Shown here in pieces: positions 1 to 9,771 of a stretch of DNA of 64,000 nucleotides (within the stretch, counting starts at the first letter, position 1; each line of letters starts with the position of its first letter). Both the position numbers and the translations under genes were made by a program. The notes beneath the pieces were generated by a model. It had not been told where the DNA came from, did no database searches, and worked only from the letters and a program-made list of their open reading frames with translations. The stretch is from Paenibacillus antibioticophila. GTDB lineage: Bacteria; Bacillota; Bacilli; Paenibacillales; Paenibacillaceae. The stretch covers positions 2,911,554 through 2,975,553 of the forward strand of contig NZ_HG005139.1 of assembly GCF_000455265.1 (NCBI RefSeq), read 5' to 3'.

Positions 1-138
1 GGCTCAGCGGCCCAAAAGTGCGAATCTCAAAAATAGCGCTTTAAAATCTAGCGAAAAAATCGCTTAAATCCCGCGAGCCCTTACGGGGCGCGTGGTGCGA
101 ATCTCCCAGGAAAATCATGTTCGCTTGGGGTTCGCACC
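1..138 (-). promoter_or_regulatory. CRISPR leader of an array lying off the left edge
   Basis: This stretch is a diverged copy of the leader at 2437-2574. Both start with ggctcag, share aaaagtgcgaatctc, gagccctta(c/t)ggggcgcg and tggtgcgaatctccc, and end in ggggttcgcacc. In the right-hand copy the CRISPR repeat begins about 30 bases beyond the ggctcag end. The matching array here should therefore start just left of position 1 and be read on the minus strand. No repeat is visible inside the window at this end, so the array itself is inferred. Confidence 0.65.
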
Positions 139-173
139 AGCGTATTTACTATAAGGTTACACAGATGCGTCGT

Positions 174-605
174 CTATATCCTCTCTTTTCCGTAGGTCAA
201 GTCGCTAATAAGATACACTTCAATATCGGTACACTGGAAAATATCCGGATAGAAAATCGCCATATTATATCCGTCCAACTTAACCGTGCTGTTGTATTCA
301 ATCCCAGCATACTCCGGCTTACCTTCATACCTAATACTTTGGATAAAGTCGGCAATATATTGCGTTGGGATATAATCCAGTATACTATCATATCTTCTCA
401 AGGGTCGACCAATTTCTAAGTTAATTCGCTTCAAATGTTCTTTATTGATTGCATGTTCCAGCGGGGGCAGTTGCTCAATAAACGGGCTGATATGATCGAT
501 AGCTTTCAAATCGATAACGGCGATATCCTCTGCTAATTCAAAGTGTCCTATTGTAATATAGTCAAACACCCCAGCCAGAATTTCTACACTAACGTCATCT
601 ACCTG
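174..605 (-). pseudogene. RES-domain protein, C-terminal remnant
   Basis: The frame reads about 144 codons after an in-frame TGA at 606-608. It resembles the C-terminal half of RES-family NAD+-degrading toxins: a DYIPTQYIADFI segment, then YAGIEYNST, then GYNMAIFYPDIFQC near the end. Full RES proteins with their N-terminal partner domain are much longer, and the N-terminal part with the NAD-binding arginine is missing. The first possible start is a GTG at 569 without a convincing ribosome binding site. It lies between an off-window CRISPR leader and the abiF terminator, consistent with decay in a defence island. It is probably not functional. Confidence 0.6.
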
Positions 606-625
606 TCAGCAAGCATTTGCTCGCA

Positions 626-653
626 TATAAAAGAAACCTCCACATGGGGAGGT
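626..653 (-). terminator. Intrinsic terminator of the abiF gene
   Basis: On the minus strand ACCTCC and GGAGGT pair around a six-base loop and are followed by TTTCTTTTAT. The hairpin begins five bases after the abiF stop codon. Confidence 0.8.
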
Positions 654-657
654 CGTC

Positions 658-1539
658 TTAACTCCGTTTAATTAGTATGGCTTCCCAATCTTCAGGGAAT
701 CCGATTCGTTCTAACTCTATGGCATCATTATATTCGGAAAGTAGCGTTTCCAACCGAGTCACAAAATCACTCCATTTTTTTCGTTCGGGAATCAGTTGCT
801 TGAGAACATAAAGGTGAGCAAATATTCGGTTTTGTTGAATGCCCAACTGTTTGGCTTGATGATCCAGTCTTGGCTTGCTTGTAAGCGGTCGGTTATACAG
901 TCTGCCATAGTGAGCGCATATGTTGCGAACATAAGAAAGGCACTTAAGCCAACTTTCAAGATAGATTGCCGGTGCTTGATAATTGCTTCTTGCAATATAG
1001 TTCTTATCTTCGTTTTTCATATTGGAGAACAGCTTCGAAAGTGTTCCAAACGAGAGCACTTCAATTGCTACCCAAACAGGGATGTTTCCTTCATATTTAT
1101 CGAAATGGTGCTTGATGAATATTTCTTGAGATCTTCTGATTTCTTTATCCAATTCAACAAGAAAAGCTTCATGATATTTCTCGTTTTCAAAATGTGCTGA
1201 TTCCAAATGCCCCAACGCGCCGTATGTATGAGCAATACGATAAGAAATATGAGTGCGAAAAGCAATTTCTACTTGCTCGGTCATGTCCATAATCAGGTAG
1301 CGAAAGCGATGGTCAAATTCATATAGTGCATGGATTTGCGTAAATGTTACTCCCGTGTGAAACCGATTATTGTTTTTTAGGCTCAATCCATATGCGCTCA
1401 GACGATAATAATTAATTCGCTGCAATGTTCGAAAAGCAACATCTTCATCATCAATCACAAGGCCGCGCTTTTTTAAAGTTTGAATTTGTTCTTCAAAAGT
1501 AGCAGGGGATTTCAGCAGAGGTGATGGTTGCTGACCCAT
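658..1539 (-). CDS. abiF: Abi_2/AbiF-family HEPN abortive-infection protein
   Basis: A 293-residue protein of the Abi_2 (AbiD/AbiF) family, whose members are HEPN ribonuclease-like proteins of phage defence. Family landmarks are an N-terminal INYYRLSAYGLSL segment, a central AFRTHISYRIAHTYGALGHL block, and the HEPN signature RNICAHYGRLYNR, in which R205 and H210 form the Rx4H catalytic pair. The start is the ATG at 1539 because GGAGG stands eight bases before it; the longer open frame to 1641 runs through the promoter and a structured leader RNA and cannot be its true start. A strong promoter and hairpin leader precede it and a clean terminator follows, so it is monocistronic. It sits between two CRISPR leaders. 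The RNA antitoxin role of the leader is inference; the family call is firm. Confidence 0.9.
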   Translation of the reverse strand: MGQQPSPLLKSPATFEEQIQTLKKRGLVIDDEDVAFRTLQRINYYRLSAYGLSLKNNNRFHTGVTFTQIHALYEFDHRFRYLIMDMTEQVEIAFRTHISYRIAHTYGALGHLESAHFENEKYHEAFLVELDKEIRRSQEIFIKHHFDKYEGNIPVWVAIEVLSFGTLSKLFSNMKNEDKNYIARSNYQAPAIYLESWLKCLSYVRNICAHYGRLYNRPLTSKPRLDHQAKQLGIQQNRIFAHLYVLKQLIPERKKWSDFVTRLETLLSEYNDAIELERIGFPEDWEAILIKRS

Positions 1540-1549
1540 AGAATTCCTC

Positions 1550-1606
1550 CGAATAATAAAAGGCCCACCTTGGTACGCATTGTTAAGAGGCGTGGTGGGA
1601 TCTGTT
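1550..1606 (-). ncRNA. Structured abiF leader RNA / candidate small RNA
   Basis: Downstream of the promoter at 1613-1641 the transcript forms a compact hairpin. CCCACC (1594-1599) pairs with GGTGGG (1564-1569), and an inner ACGC (1590-1593) pairs with GCGT (1575-1578). The loop is 11 bases and the 3' side carries a five-base bulge, ACCAA. The hairpin is followed directly by CCTTTTATTATT, so a short terminated RNA of about 50 nt, with partial read-through into abiF, is likely. A conserved RNA upstream of abiF genes (the abiF RNA motif) is known; membership here is judged from position and fold only. Confidence 0.65.
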
Positions 1607-1612
1607 AATTTA

Positions 1613-1641
1613 ATCTTACAGGAGCTATGTTGCGATGTCAA
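1613..1641 (-). promoter_or_regulatory. Sigma-A promoter of abiF and its leader RNA
   Basis: The minus strand has a consensus -35 box TTGACA (1636-1641), a 17-base spacer and TAAGAT as -10 box (1613-1618). Transcription should begin near 1606, giving a leader of about 65 bases before the abiF ATG. Confidence 0.85.
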
Positions 1642-1695
1642 ACCATTTATGAAAAATTTTCCAACAGGACTTCATTGCCTTTATCTTTTAGTATC

Positions 1696-2166
1696 TCAGC
1701 TTTTGATGATATGACGATATTTGTCGAACATTTCATCCAGCTTAGCGAACTGCTGCTTAATCAGAACTAACGCACTCCGTTGCTACGTTCTGGAGCGCTG
1801 CATGCTCCCCAACACACACGGAGGAGCGGGCATGCTGAAACATTGAAATATCATTGGCATCATTTCCAAAAGCGGTATAGCTCCCAGCTACTATGCCTAG
1901 CTTCTGCAAACCAGACCATTTGTCGAGTCCGGTTGGGCTAATATCTAAAATCTTTCATTACCATGTGTTGACACAACCAGCGGCCATTGGGCAAGCTCGG
2001 CGGATAGCTGCTCAAAGCTTTTGCTTTGCAATACTACTATTTTCACAATTAAGGATAGTTCATCTATCGTCAAATTTCTGGCCGAGCCAGCAGGATCCAA
2101 ATTTCTGCGGATTGGATGTTCATCGCTTCCCGTATAGCAATAATCCCAAGCACTGTCAATCAGCAT
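1696..2166 (-). pseudogene. Cof-type HAD hydrolase relic
   Basis: Minus-strand fragments in shifted frames join into the C-terminal half of a Cof/YkrA-type HAD phosphatase. The first frame (from 2166) ends at STHGNERF. A one-base frame change then gives KILDISPTGLDKWSGLQKLGI and AFGNDANDISMFQHA, the motif IV region with the metal-binding GNDAND. A further frame change precedes the last stretch, KLDEMFDKYRHIIKS, with stop at 1696-1698. At least two frameshifts and loss of the N-terminal half, including the nucleophile DxD, make it a pseudogene. Its truncated end lies ten bases from the first CRISPR repeat. Confidence 0.75.
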
Positions 2167-2175
2167 CTGGGCATC

Positions 2176-2406
2176 ATTTCAATCCACGCACCTGCGTAAG
2201 GTGCGACGTTATGCCTCCGATTAACGCCCGCAGTTTATACGATTTCAATCCACGCACCTACCTAAGGTGCGACCACGAGCTTTGTCACCCGGCGCATTTG
2301 ATCGCTGAATTTCAATCCACGCACCTACATAAGGTGCGACCATACAAATATAACTGCATATCTGGCTCCTGGTTATTTCAATCCACGCACCTACGTAAGG
2401 TGCGAC
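2176..2406 (-). CRISPR. Type I-C-like CRISPR mini-array, four repeats
   Basis: Four 32-bp repeats lie at 2176-2207, 2242-2273, 2309-2340 and 2375-2406, with spacers of 34, 35 and 34 bp. In transcript orientation (minus strand) the repeat starts GTCGCACCT and ends GGTGCGTGGATTGAAAT, the form typical of subtype I-C, with a GCACCT/AGGTGC hairpin. The repeats differ from one another only in the loop (tacgta, tatgta, taggta, tacgca). The leader lies to the right. No cas gene is in the window, so function depends on genes elsewhere. Confidence 0.92.
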
Positions 2407-2574
2407 TCCGCCCCAAATGAGCCCGCGCCAAGCAAGGGCTCAGGGCTTCAAAAGTGCGAATCTCGCAAAAGGCTGTCTTAAGCATAGCAAAAAAGGGGCT
2501 AAAATGCGATGAGCCCTTATGGGGCGCGTGGTGCGAATCTCCCGGGAAAATCGTGTGAGCTTGGGGTTCGCACC
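2407..2574 (-). promoter_or_regulatory. CRISPR leader of the mini-array
   Basis: It adjoins the leader-proximal repeat and is read on the minus strand. It contains two imperfectly repeated blocks with GAGATTCGCAC and GGGAGATTCGCACCACGCGCC, an arrangement of repeat-like half motifs commonly seen in I-C leaders. It is about 70-75% alike by eye to 1-138. Confidence 0.75.
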
Positions 2575-2593
2575 AATCAAAGCATTCCCACCT

Positions 2594-2878
2594 TTACTTA
2601 CTATTCCCTTCTTCCATTATACCAATAATCAGTTGAATACCATCCTTCACGCCTTGGGTATATAGCCATTCATTTTCCACAGCTCGTCTGAATAGATGCT
2701 TGTCCTCCCATTCCATATAATCTGCACCCTTCGTTTTATCCTCACCAGGAAACATCCCTGCAAAGGCGCTTTGCTCTTCAGCCCGAATCTTATGCCATTC
2801 TGACTGCCGTTCAATATCCAGCATGATCAACTCCAGCCTTTGACGAATCGCATTAAGGAACCATAATGGAACTGGCAT
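2594..2878 (-). CDS. Small protein of unknown function
   Basis: A 94-residue acidic, soluble protein with no signal peptide, membrane segment or motif that I recognise. It begins with MPVPLWFLNAIRQRLELI and has a mid-section rich in Glu, Lys and Trp. A ribosome binding site, AGGAGAGATAGA, precedes the ATG. It is transcribed divergently from an XRE regulator 159 bp away, and its stop lies 19 bases from the CRISPR leader. Such pairs are common in mobile or phage-derived islands, but nothing in the sequence tells its role. Confidence 0.65.
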   Translation of the reverse strand: MPVPLWFLNAIRQRLELIMLDIERQSEWHKIRAEEQSAFAGMFPGEDKTKGADYMEWEDKHLFRRAVENEWLYTQGVKDGIQLIIGIMEEGNSK

Positions 2879-3037
2879 TCTATCTCTCCTTCTTCAAACA
2901 GCGTATTTCTTCAACCTTTAGAGGAAAGACTATGGAATCTTAAAAATACTTTAAATAGTACCTTTATAACTCATTAAAGTCAATTTAAAACTCCTACATA
3001 ATAGTAATTGAAAACTATGATTCAGGAAGGATTTAAC

Positions 3038-3373
3038 ATGAGCCATTATGATAAATTAGCTATCGGTGAACGCATTCGTTCCCGCAGAAAAGCGTTAGGT
3101 CTTTCTCAAGAAGATTTTGCAGAGCGGATAGGACGTGTACCTAAGTTTTGCGCTGATATTGAGCGTGGAAAAGTCGGTATGTCCATTGAAACCATGCTTG
3201 CAGTCTGTTCCTTGCTAAAATTATCTCCTGATCAGCTTCTTTTAGGCCATTTGGACAAGTCCCATAATAATGATGAAACAAAGCTAATCTTTGATGCTCT
3301 AAATCAATGTACAGATATGCAACGTAAAGATGCATACGCGCTATTACAGCTTTTTCTTAGAGCCATAAAATAA
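3038..3373 (+). CDS. XRE-family transcriptional regulator
   Basis: A 111-residue DNA-binding protein with an HTH_3 domain at about residues 9-63: GERIRSRRKALGLSQEDFAERIG, a recognition helix around VPKFCADIERGK, and IETMLAVCSLLKLSPDQLL. The C-terminal 40 residues are probably a dimerisation tail. The start is the ATG at 3038, eight bases after AGGAAGG; a TTG further upstream lacks a site. It probably regulates itself and the divergent small gene, as compact XRE repressors of islands often do; the target is inference. A hairpin terminator follows. Confidence 0.85.
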   Translation: MSHYDKLAIGERIRSRRKALGLSQEDFAERIGRVPKFCADIERGKVGMSIETMLAVCSLLKLSPDQLLLGHLDKSHNNDETKLIFDALNQCTDMQRKDAYALLQLFLRAIK

Positions 3374-3388
3374 TATCTTGATCTTTTA

Positions 3389-3430
3389 CAAAAAGATGAC
3401 GCTCGATTCATTTAACCGTGCGTCTTTTTA
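3389..3430 (+). terminator. Terminator after the XRE gene
   Basis: GACGC and GCGTC pair, flanked by an A-rich left arm (AAAAAGAT) and the tail CTTTTTAT. Confidence 0.7.
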
Positions 3431-3702
3431 TGTTCTTATCCACCTTCCCCCATCCCACTCAATCCCCCTGCTTATGCTAAAATGAACCATCCTTACCCAC
3501 TACGAACAACCTGAGGCCAGGCTATGATTTCAAAAACGGACGGGCCATGAGGAACAGGATGTGATTCTACGGTCCAAGCGATTGTTGATACGCTTGCTCA
3601 AGAAGATTTGAATCGCATCCCAACACTGCCCATAACGGTCTTCCCCTACGGGGTCCGTGGCTTCCGGGGTTTGCTCAGAGTTTATACGAGGTGTAAGTTA
3701 AA
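3431..3702. other. Intergenic stretch without a recognisable gene
   Basis: Between the XRE terminator and the cellulase terminator I see no intact gene. A plus-strand frame from about 3547 runs some 55 codons after an in-frame TGA and could be a relic, but I cannot name a family. GC-rich inverted bits such as CCCCTACGGGG occur near 3645. Confidence 0.4.
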
Positions 3703-3752
3703 ACATAAAAACAGCAGGTCCCGGCGCAATCAATCTAGTGCCAGGACCCACC
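3703..3752 (-). terminator. Terminator of the cel9-cel48 operon
   Basis: On the minus strand GGTCCTGGC pairs with GCCGGGACC (one mismatch) around a loop of about 14 bases, followed by TGCTGTTTTTATG. It lies 38 bases after the GH48 stop. Confidence 0.75.
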
Positions 3753-3789
3753 GTTTTTTCACCCTATCAAGAGTTAGCGTCGCGAAAGA

Positions 3790-6777
3790 TTAGGGCTCTA
3801 TCCCCCACACCAGGCTGCCGCCAAGATAGGCGGTCACCTTGTCCCAATCCGCATAAGAAGTCTTCGACGCATCACGGGAATAATCATCCGCTTCCGCATA
3901 ATTGGACCAATCCGATTTATTGATACGAATCTGGATCTCCCCGGAATCCTCTCCCGGTGCCAGAGTCCCGGCAGTTGGGGCAAAGGCTATTTCAAAATAA
4001 TAGTCTGCTCCAGGTAACGCAGGTTCCAGCTTCACGAAGCTGCCGCTCACGTTCCCGCTGCCCACGACCGCGTAATCCACATTAAACTGCTGAGAGGCGT
4101 CTCCATCAATCGTATAGTAGTAGCGCACCTTCACATCGCTCAGCGATACCGTCTCGGTTCCGTTATTCACGACCTTGAATTGCGCCCGAATCTGGTTATC
4201 ATTCTCTCCCGTGTCATCCGTTCGGTACTGAACCTTCAATTCACCCGTCGGGATCGGCTTGGAGTTCGGCGTGGCACTGACCTCGGCCGAATCCGGGCTG
4301 GTTCCTACCGCATTGGTGGCACTAACCACATAGTAATAGGTGGTATCATTGACTACGTCAAGGTCCGTGTAGGCGTTCGTAGTCACCGTAGCGATTGGGC
4401 TATAGGCCCCGCCGCTCACCTCGGCACGCTTGACCGTATACTCCTCCGCCCCAGAGGATTTGCTCCAGCTTAACTCCACTTGGGCATCCCCGGAGACGGC
4501 CTTCAAATTGGTTGGAGCTTTGGGAGCCACCGGCTCCACGGGACCTCCGCCTCCCCCCTGAATCAAGCGGGCATATTCAGCATAAGCCGTTGCCATATCC
4601 ACTTGAGACCAGAAGCGGTGGTAGACGAATTCAGGAGCTCCGTCGTCCCAGGTTTGGGTTTGCGGATTCCATGAGTTCGTATACTTGTCCAGCAGATATG
4701 CCCACTGCGAATCATTGACAATGTTTGGACGAACGTCAACGTAGCTGGCATAGACACCATTGCCGCCTTTCGATGGATCGGATGGTACGGTGTCATTGCC
4801 CGGAATGGTATTTCCTTGACCAAATGTACCCGTCCAACCATCAGGGAAATAGATTTCTTTCGTGAAATAACGGTTGTAATCGCCACGCTCTTCTGTCGTG
4901 ACAATGCCGATGCCGTCATTGTAGTTCCATGCCGTATCCAGCAAGGCTTTGGCGAGCCCTTCCGCCTGCGAGCCCAGCGCTGTGAAGCTGCCTTCTTCGG
5001 CCTTGGTGGCTGCTGCGTAGAAGGTAAGCGCCTTGATATAACTGCCGAGCACGCCGGTATCTTGGCCCGGATTTTTTGTCACTACATGAAGATTAGCATT
5101 GCCGGTGTGATTACTAAAGCCGCTCCAGGTGTCGGGCTGGCCGGACCATTCCAGATTGCTAGGAATCCAGAATTCGCCCGGAGCCGGGACGGTAGCGATT
5201 TGCGGATCGTCTCCCCAAAGCACACGATTGCCTTGCTGATCCAGATAGTAGCCATCGCTATCGGTGACAGGACGCTGGTCAGTAAAGACGTAATCCATCG
5301 ACCAATCAACCCAGTTCTCCGTGATTTGCTTGGCCATCCGGAAGTTATCCGAGCTAGTATCTCCGCTGGAGGCCAGGATATAATAAAGCTCGGCGATCCG
5401 CTCTACTCCCCAGGCCTGCATACCAAACCAGTTGTTGGATGGCGGGTCATGATATACCGGGGCATCGTCGTAGGCCATGCCATAGAACGTGCTTGTCCCG
5501 GCTGGGTAGGACTTGTAAGCGCCATCATAACTGTTGGTAGCACCGCCGGCTATCGCTCCCTCGCTGGATTGCAGCCAGGTATAGAATTCCAGTTGGCGTG
5601 AGAGTGAAGTCGCCCAATCCTGACCGGCTGTTGGCGAGTTCGGGATCAATCCGTTGTCGGGATCGGAGAGTGCATACGCAGCCACCACGTTCTGGTAGCC
5701 CTGATGAGCGTGGCTGGCCCCGATGCGCCATGCCCAATTGCCTGTATTGCCGAGGCCTCCACCCCAGGCCGTATACCAGGCCATCAGATAATGGCTGGCA
5801 TTCTTGCCGTTGCCTGCGGAGGGACTTCCGTCCGCAGCGCTGCCGATTTCCTGAAAGTACTTGTCATACATACCGTAGCGCAAGTAATCGCCCATTTTTT
5901 TCGCTTTTTCAAAATAGACCTCATTGTCATAACCGAGTGACTTGGCCCAATACATGGCCTGAATTGCACGCGCGTCAGCATCGGTGGCGTTGGTGTAACG
6001 CCATTGTGCCGCCGGAGCATTCGCCTCCTTGGTGAACAGGGACATGAAGCCTTCCCCTGCCTTGCCAAAGGTCTTACCATCCTGGGAAGGATGCGGCACG
6101 GCCTCCCATACCGATTCCTGTTCCCCTCTTTGGAAGGTATTCACATAGGTAGCGGTATGATCCGGATTGAGCAAATTGCCGTATTCGTACCAGTCGTCCA
6201 CGTCGAGAAGCCAATGCATCAGATACGTCTGGTTATTCCCGTATGTGGCCTTAAGTTCAGCATCCAGCGGGTCTCTCCCCGCTGCATATTGTCCGCTGAG
6301 CTGGCTCGGATATTGATCAGGTTGACCATATTCCGCAGCATAGGTGGCCGGGCTGTTCGGATTGTAGTAGCTCATGGTCGGCTGCTCTTCCTTGCCATCG
6401 CCTTCATTGACCGGGATGATGTATTTCTCCATGTTATCCCAAGCGGCCTCTAACGGCTCCCAATCTCCCGTGTAATGCCCATACAGGACCTCCAGCCACA
6501 GCCAGTAGCTATAGGCCTCGGAGGTCGTCATATGTCCGTAATCGGGTGCTTCGCTGATCAAGGTCTCGATAGAGTGATAAGGTATGCCTTCCGAAGAGAA
6601 ATAACCGTTGCCTGGATCTTTCAGTTGAGTATACAACTGCAGAAAGCGAGTCTCTTCAGGCGAAGCGGCCTGAGCCTGCGTAGCCGCTCCGAACATCCCT
6701 CCTGTAAAAAGTGAGAATGTCAATGCTGTCGATAATAGGAATGAAGCTGGTTTCCTGAAAGCCTTGGACAGTATCAA
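3790..6777 (-). CDS. GH48 cellulase (reducing-end cellobiohydrolase) with FN3 and CBM3
   Basis: A secreted, processive exocellulase releasing cellobiose from cellulose chain ends. Residues 1-40 form a signal peptide ending TQAQAA. The GH48 catalytic module spans about 41-740 and includes APDYGHMTTSEAYSYWLWLEV, whose TSEA glutamate is the family's proton donor. An FN3 module follows (about 752-845) after a Gly-rich linker, then a C-terminal cellulose-binding CBM3 (about 848-998) ending SLVWGIEP. There is no dockerin, so it is a free enzyme. It follows the GH9 gene by about 15-24 bases in one operon, the classic GH9/GH48 synergistic pair. GAGAGG abuts the ATG at 6786, so I prefer the TTG at 6777 (spacing nine); an ATG start would add three residues. 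Confidence 0.93.
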   Translation of the reverse strand: MILSKAFRKPASFLLSTALTFSLFTGGMFGAATQAQAASPEETRFLQLYTQLKDPGNGYFSSEGIPYHSIETLISEAPDYGHMTTSEAYSYWLWLEVLYGHYTGDWEPLEAAWDNMEKYIIPVNEGDGKEEQPTMSYYNPNSPATYAAEYGQPDQYPSQLSGQYAAGRDPLDAELKATYGNNQTYLMHWLLDVDDWYEYGNLLNPDHTATYVNTFQRGEQESVWEAVPHPSQDGKTFGKAGEGFMSLFTKEANAPAAQWRYTNATDADARAIQAMYWAKSLGYDNEVYFEKAKKMGDYLRYGMYDKYFQEIGSAADGSPSAGNGKNASHYLMAWYTAWGGGLGNTGNWAWRIGASHAHQGYQNVVAAYALSDPDNGLIPNSPTAGQDWATSLSRQLEFYTWLQSSEGAIAGGATNSYDGAYKSYPAGTSTFYGMAYDDAPVYHDPPSNNWFGMQAWGVERIAELYYILASSGDTSSDNFRMAKQITENWVDWSMDYVFTDQRPVTDSDGYYLDQQGNRVLWGDDPQIATVPAPGEFWIPSNLEWSGQPDTWSGFSNHTGNANLHVVTKNPGQDTGVLGSYIKALTFYAAATKAEEGSFTALGSQAEGLAKALLDTAWNYNDGIGIVTTEERGDYNRYFTKEIYFPDGWTGTFGQGNTIPGNDTVPSDPSKGGNGVYASYVDVRPNIVNDSQWAYLLDKYTNSWNPQTQTWDDGAPEFVYHRFWSQVDMATAYAEYARLIQGGGGGPVEPVAPKAPTNLKAVSGDAQVELSWSKSSGAEEYTVKRAEVSGGAYSPIATVTTNAYTDLDVVNDTTYYYVVSATNAVGTSPDSAEVSATPNSKPIPTGELKVQYRTDDTGENDNQIRAQFKVVNNGTETVSLSDVKVRYYYTIDGDASQQFNVDYAVVGSGNVSGSFVKLEPALPGADYYFEIAFAPTAGTLAPGEDSGEIQIRINKSDWSNYAEADDYSRDASKTSYADWDKVTAYLGGSLVWGIEP

Positions 6778-6801
6778 TGTGATCATCCTCTCAAATATAA
6801 T

Positions 6802-9589
<2,788 letters not shown>

Positions 9590-9712
9590 AGCTTCTACTC
9601 ACCTCCTTGAATTTAAAAATAGCGGAGCAGCTCTGTTAAATTTTAGTAGAATCAGCTCCTGTCCCTAATATATCATATAATGCTAATAAATTACATAAAT
9701 AACAGTAAATTT

Positions 9713-9726
9713 ACTGGAAATTTTTT
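9713..9726. promoter_or_regulatory. 14-bp perfect palindrome upstream of the cellulase operon
   Basis: CAGTAAATTTACTG lies in the AT-rich region between the response-regulator stop and the cel9 leader. It may be an operator for the adjacent AraC-type regulator or another factor; the assignment is inference. Confidence 0.35.
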
Positions 9727-9771
9727 TATCAGTTTTATTGATGATAGTCATAGATCGCGATTTCTACGAAT

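Noticed and set aside
1540-1641. N-terminal extension of AbiF to 1641
   Set aside because: The extension covers the promoter -10 box and the leader hairpin; the ATG at 1539 has the good ribosome binding site.
1893-2420. 175-codon plus-strand frame across the CRISPR array
   Set aside because: It reads through the repeats and the HAD relic, has no ribosome binding site, and its apparent repeats are the CRISPR repeats translated.
1-3430. Prophage
   Set aside because: No integrase, structural or lysis genes; only an XRE regulator and a small unknown gene.
3547-3720. Possible gene relic before the cellulase terminator
   Set aside because: An open stretch of about 55 codons after a stop, but no family could be named; left as an unassigned intergenic region.
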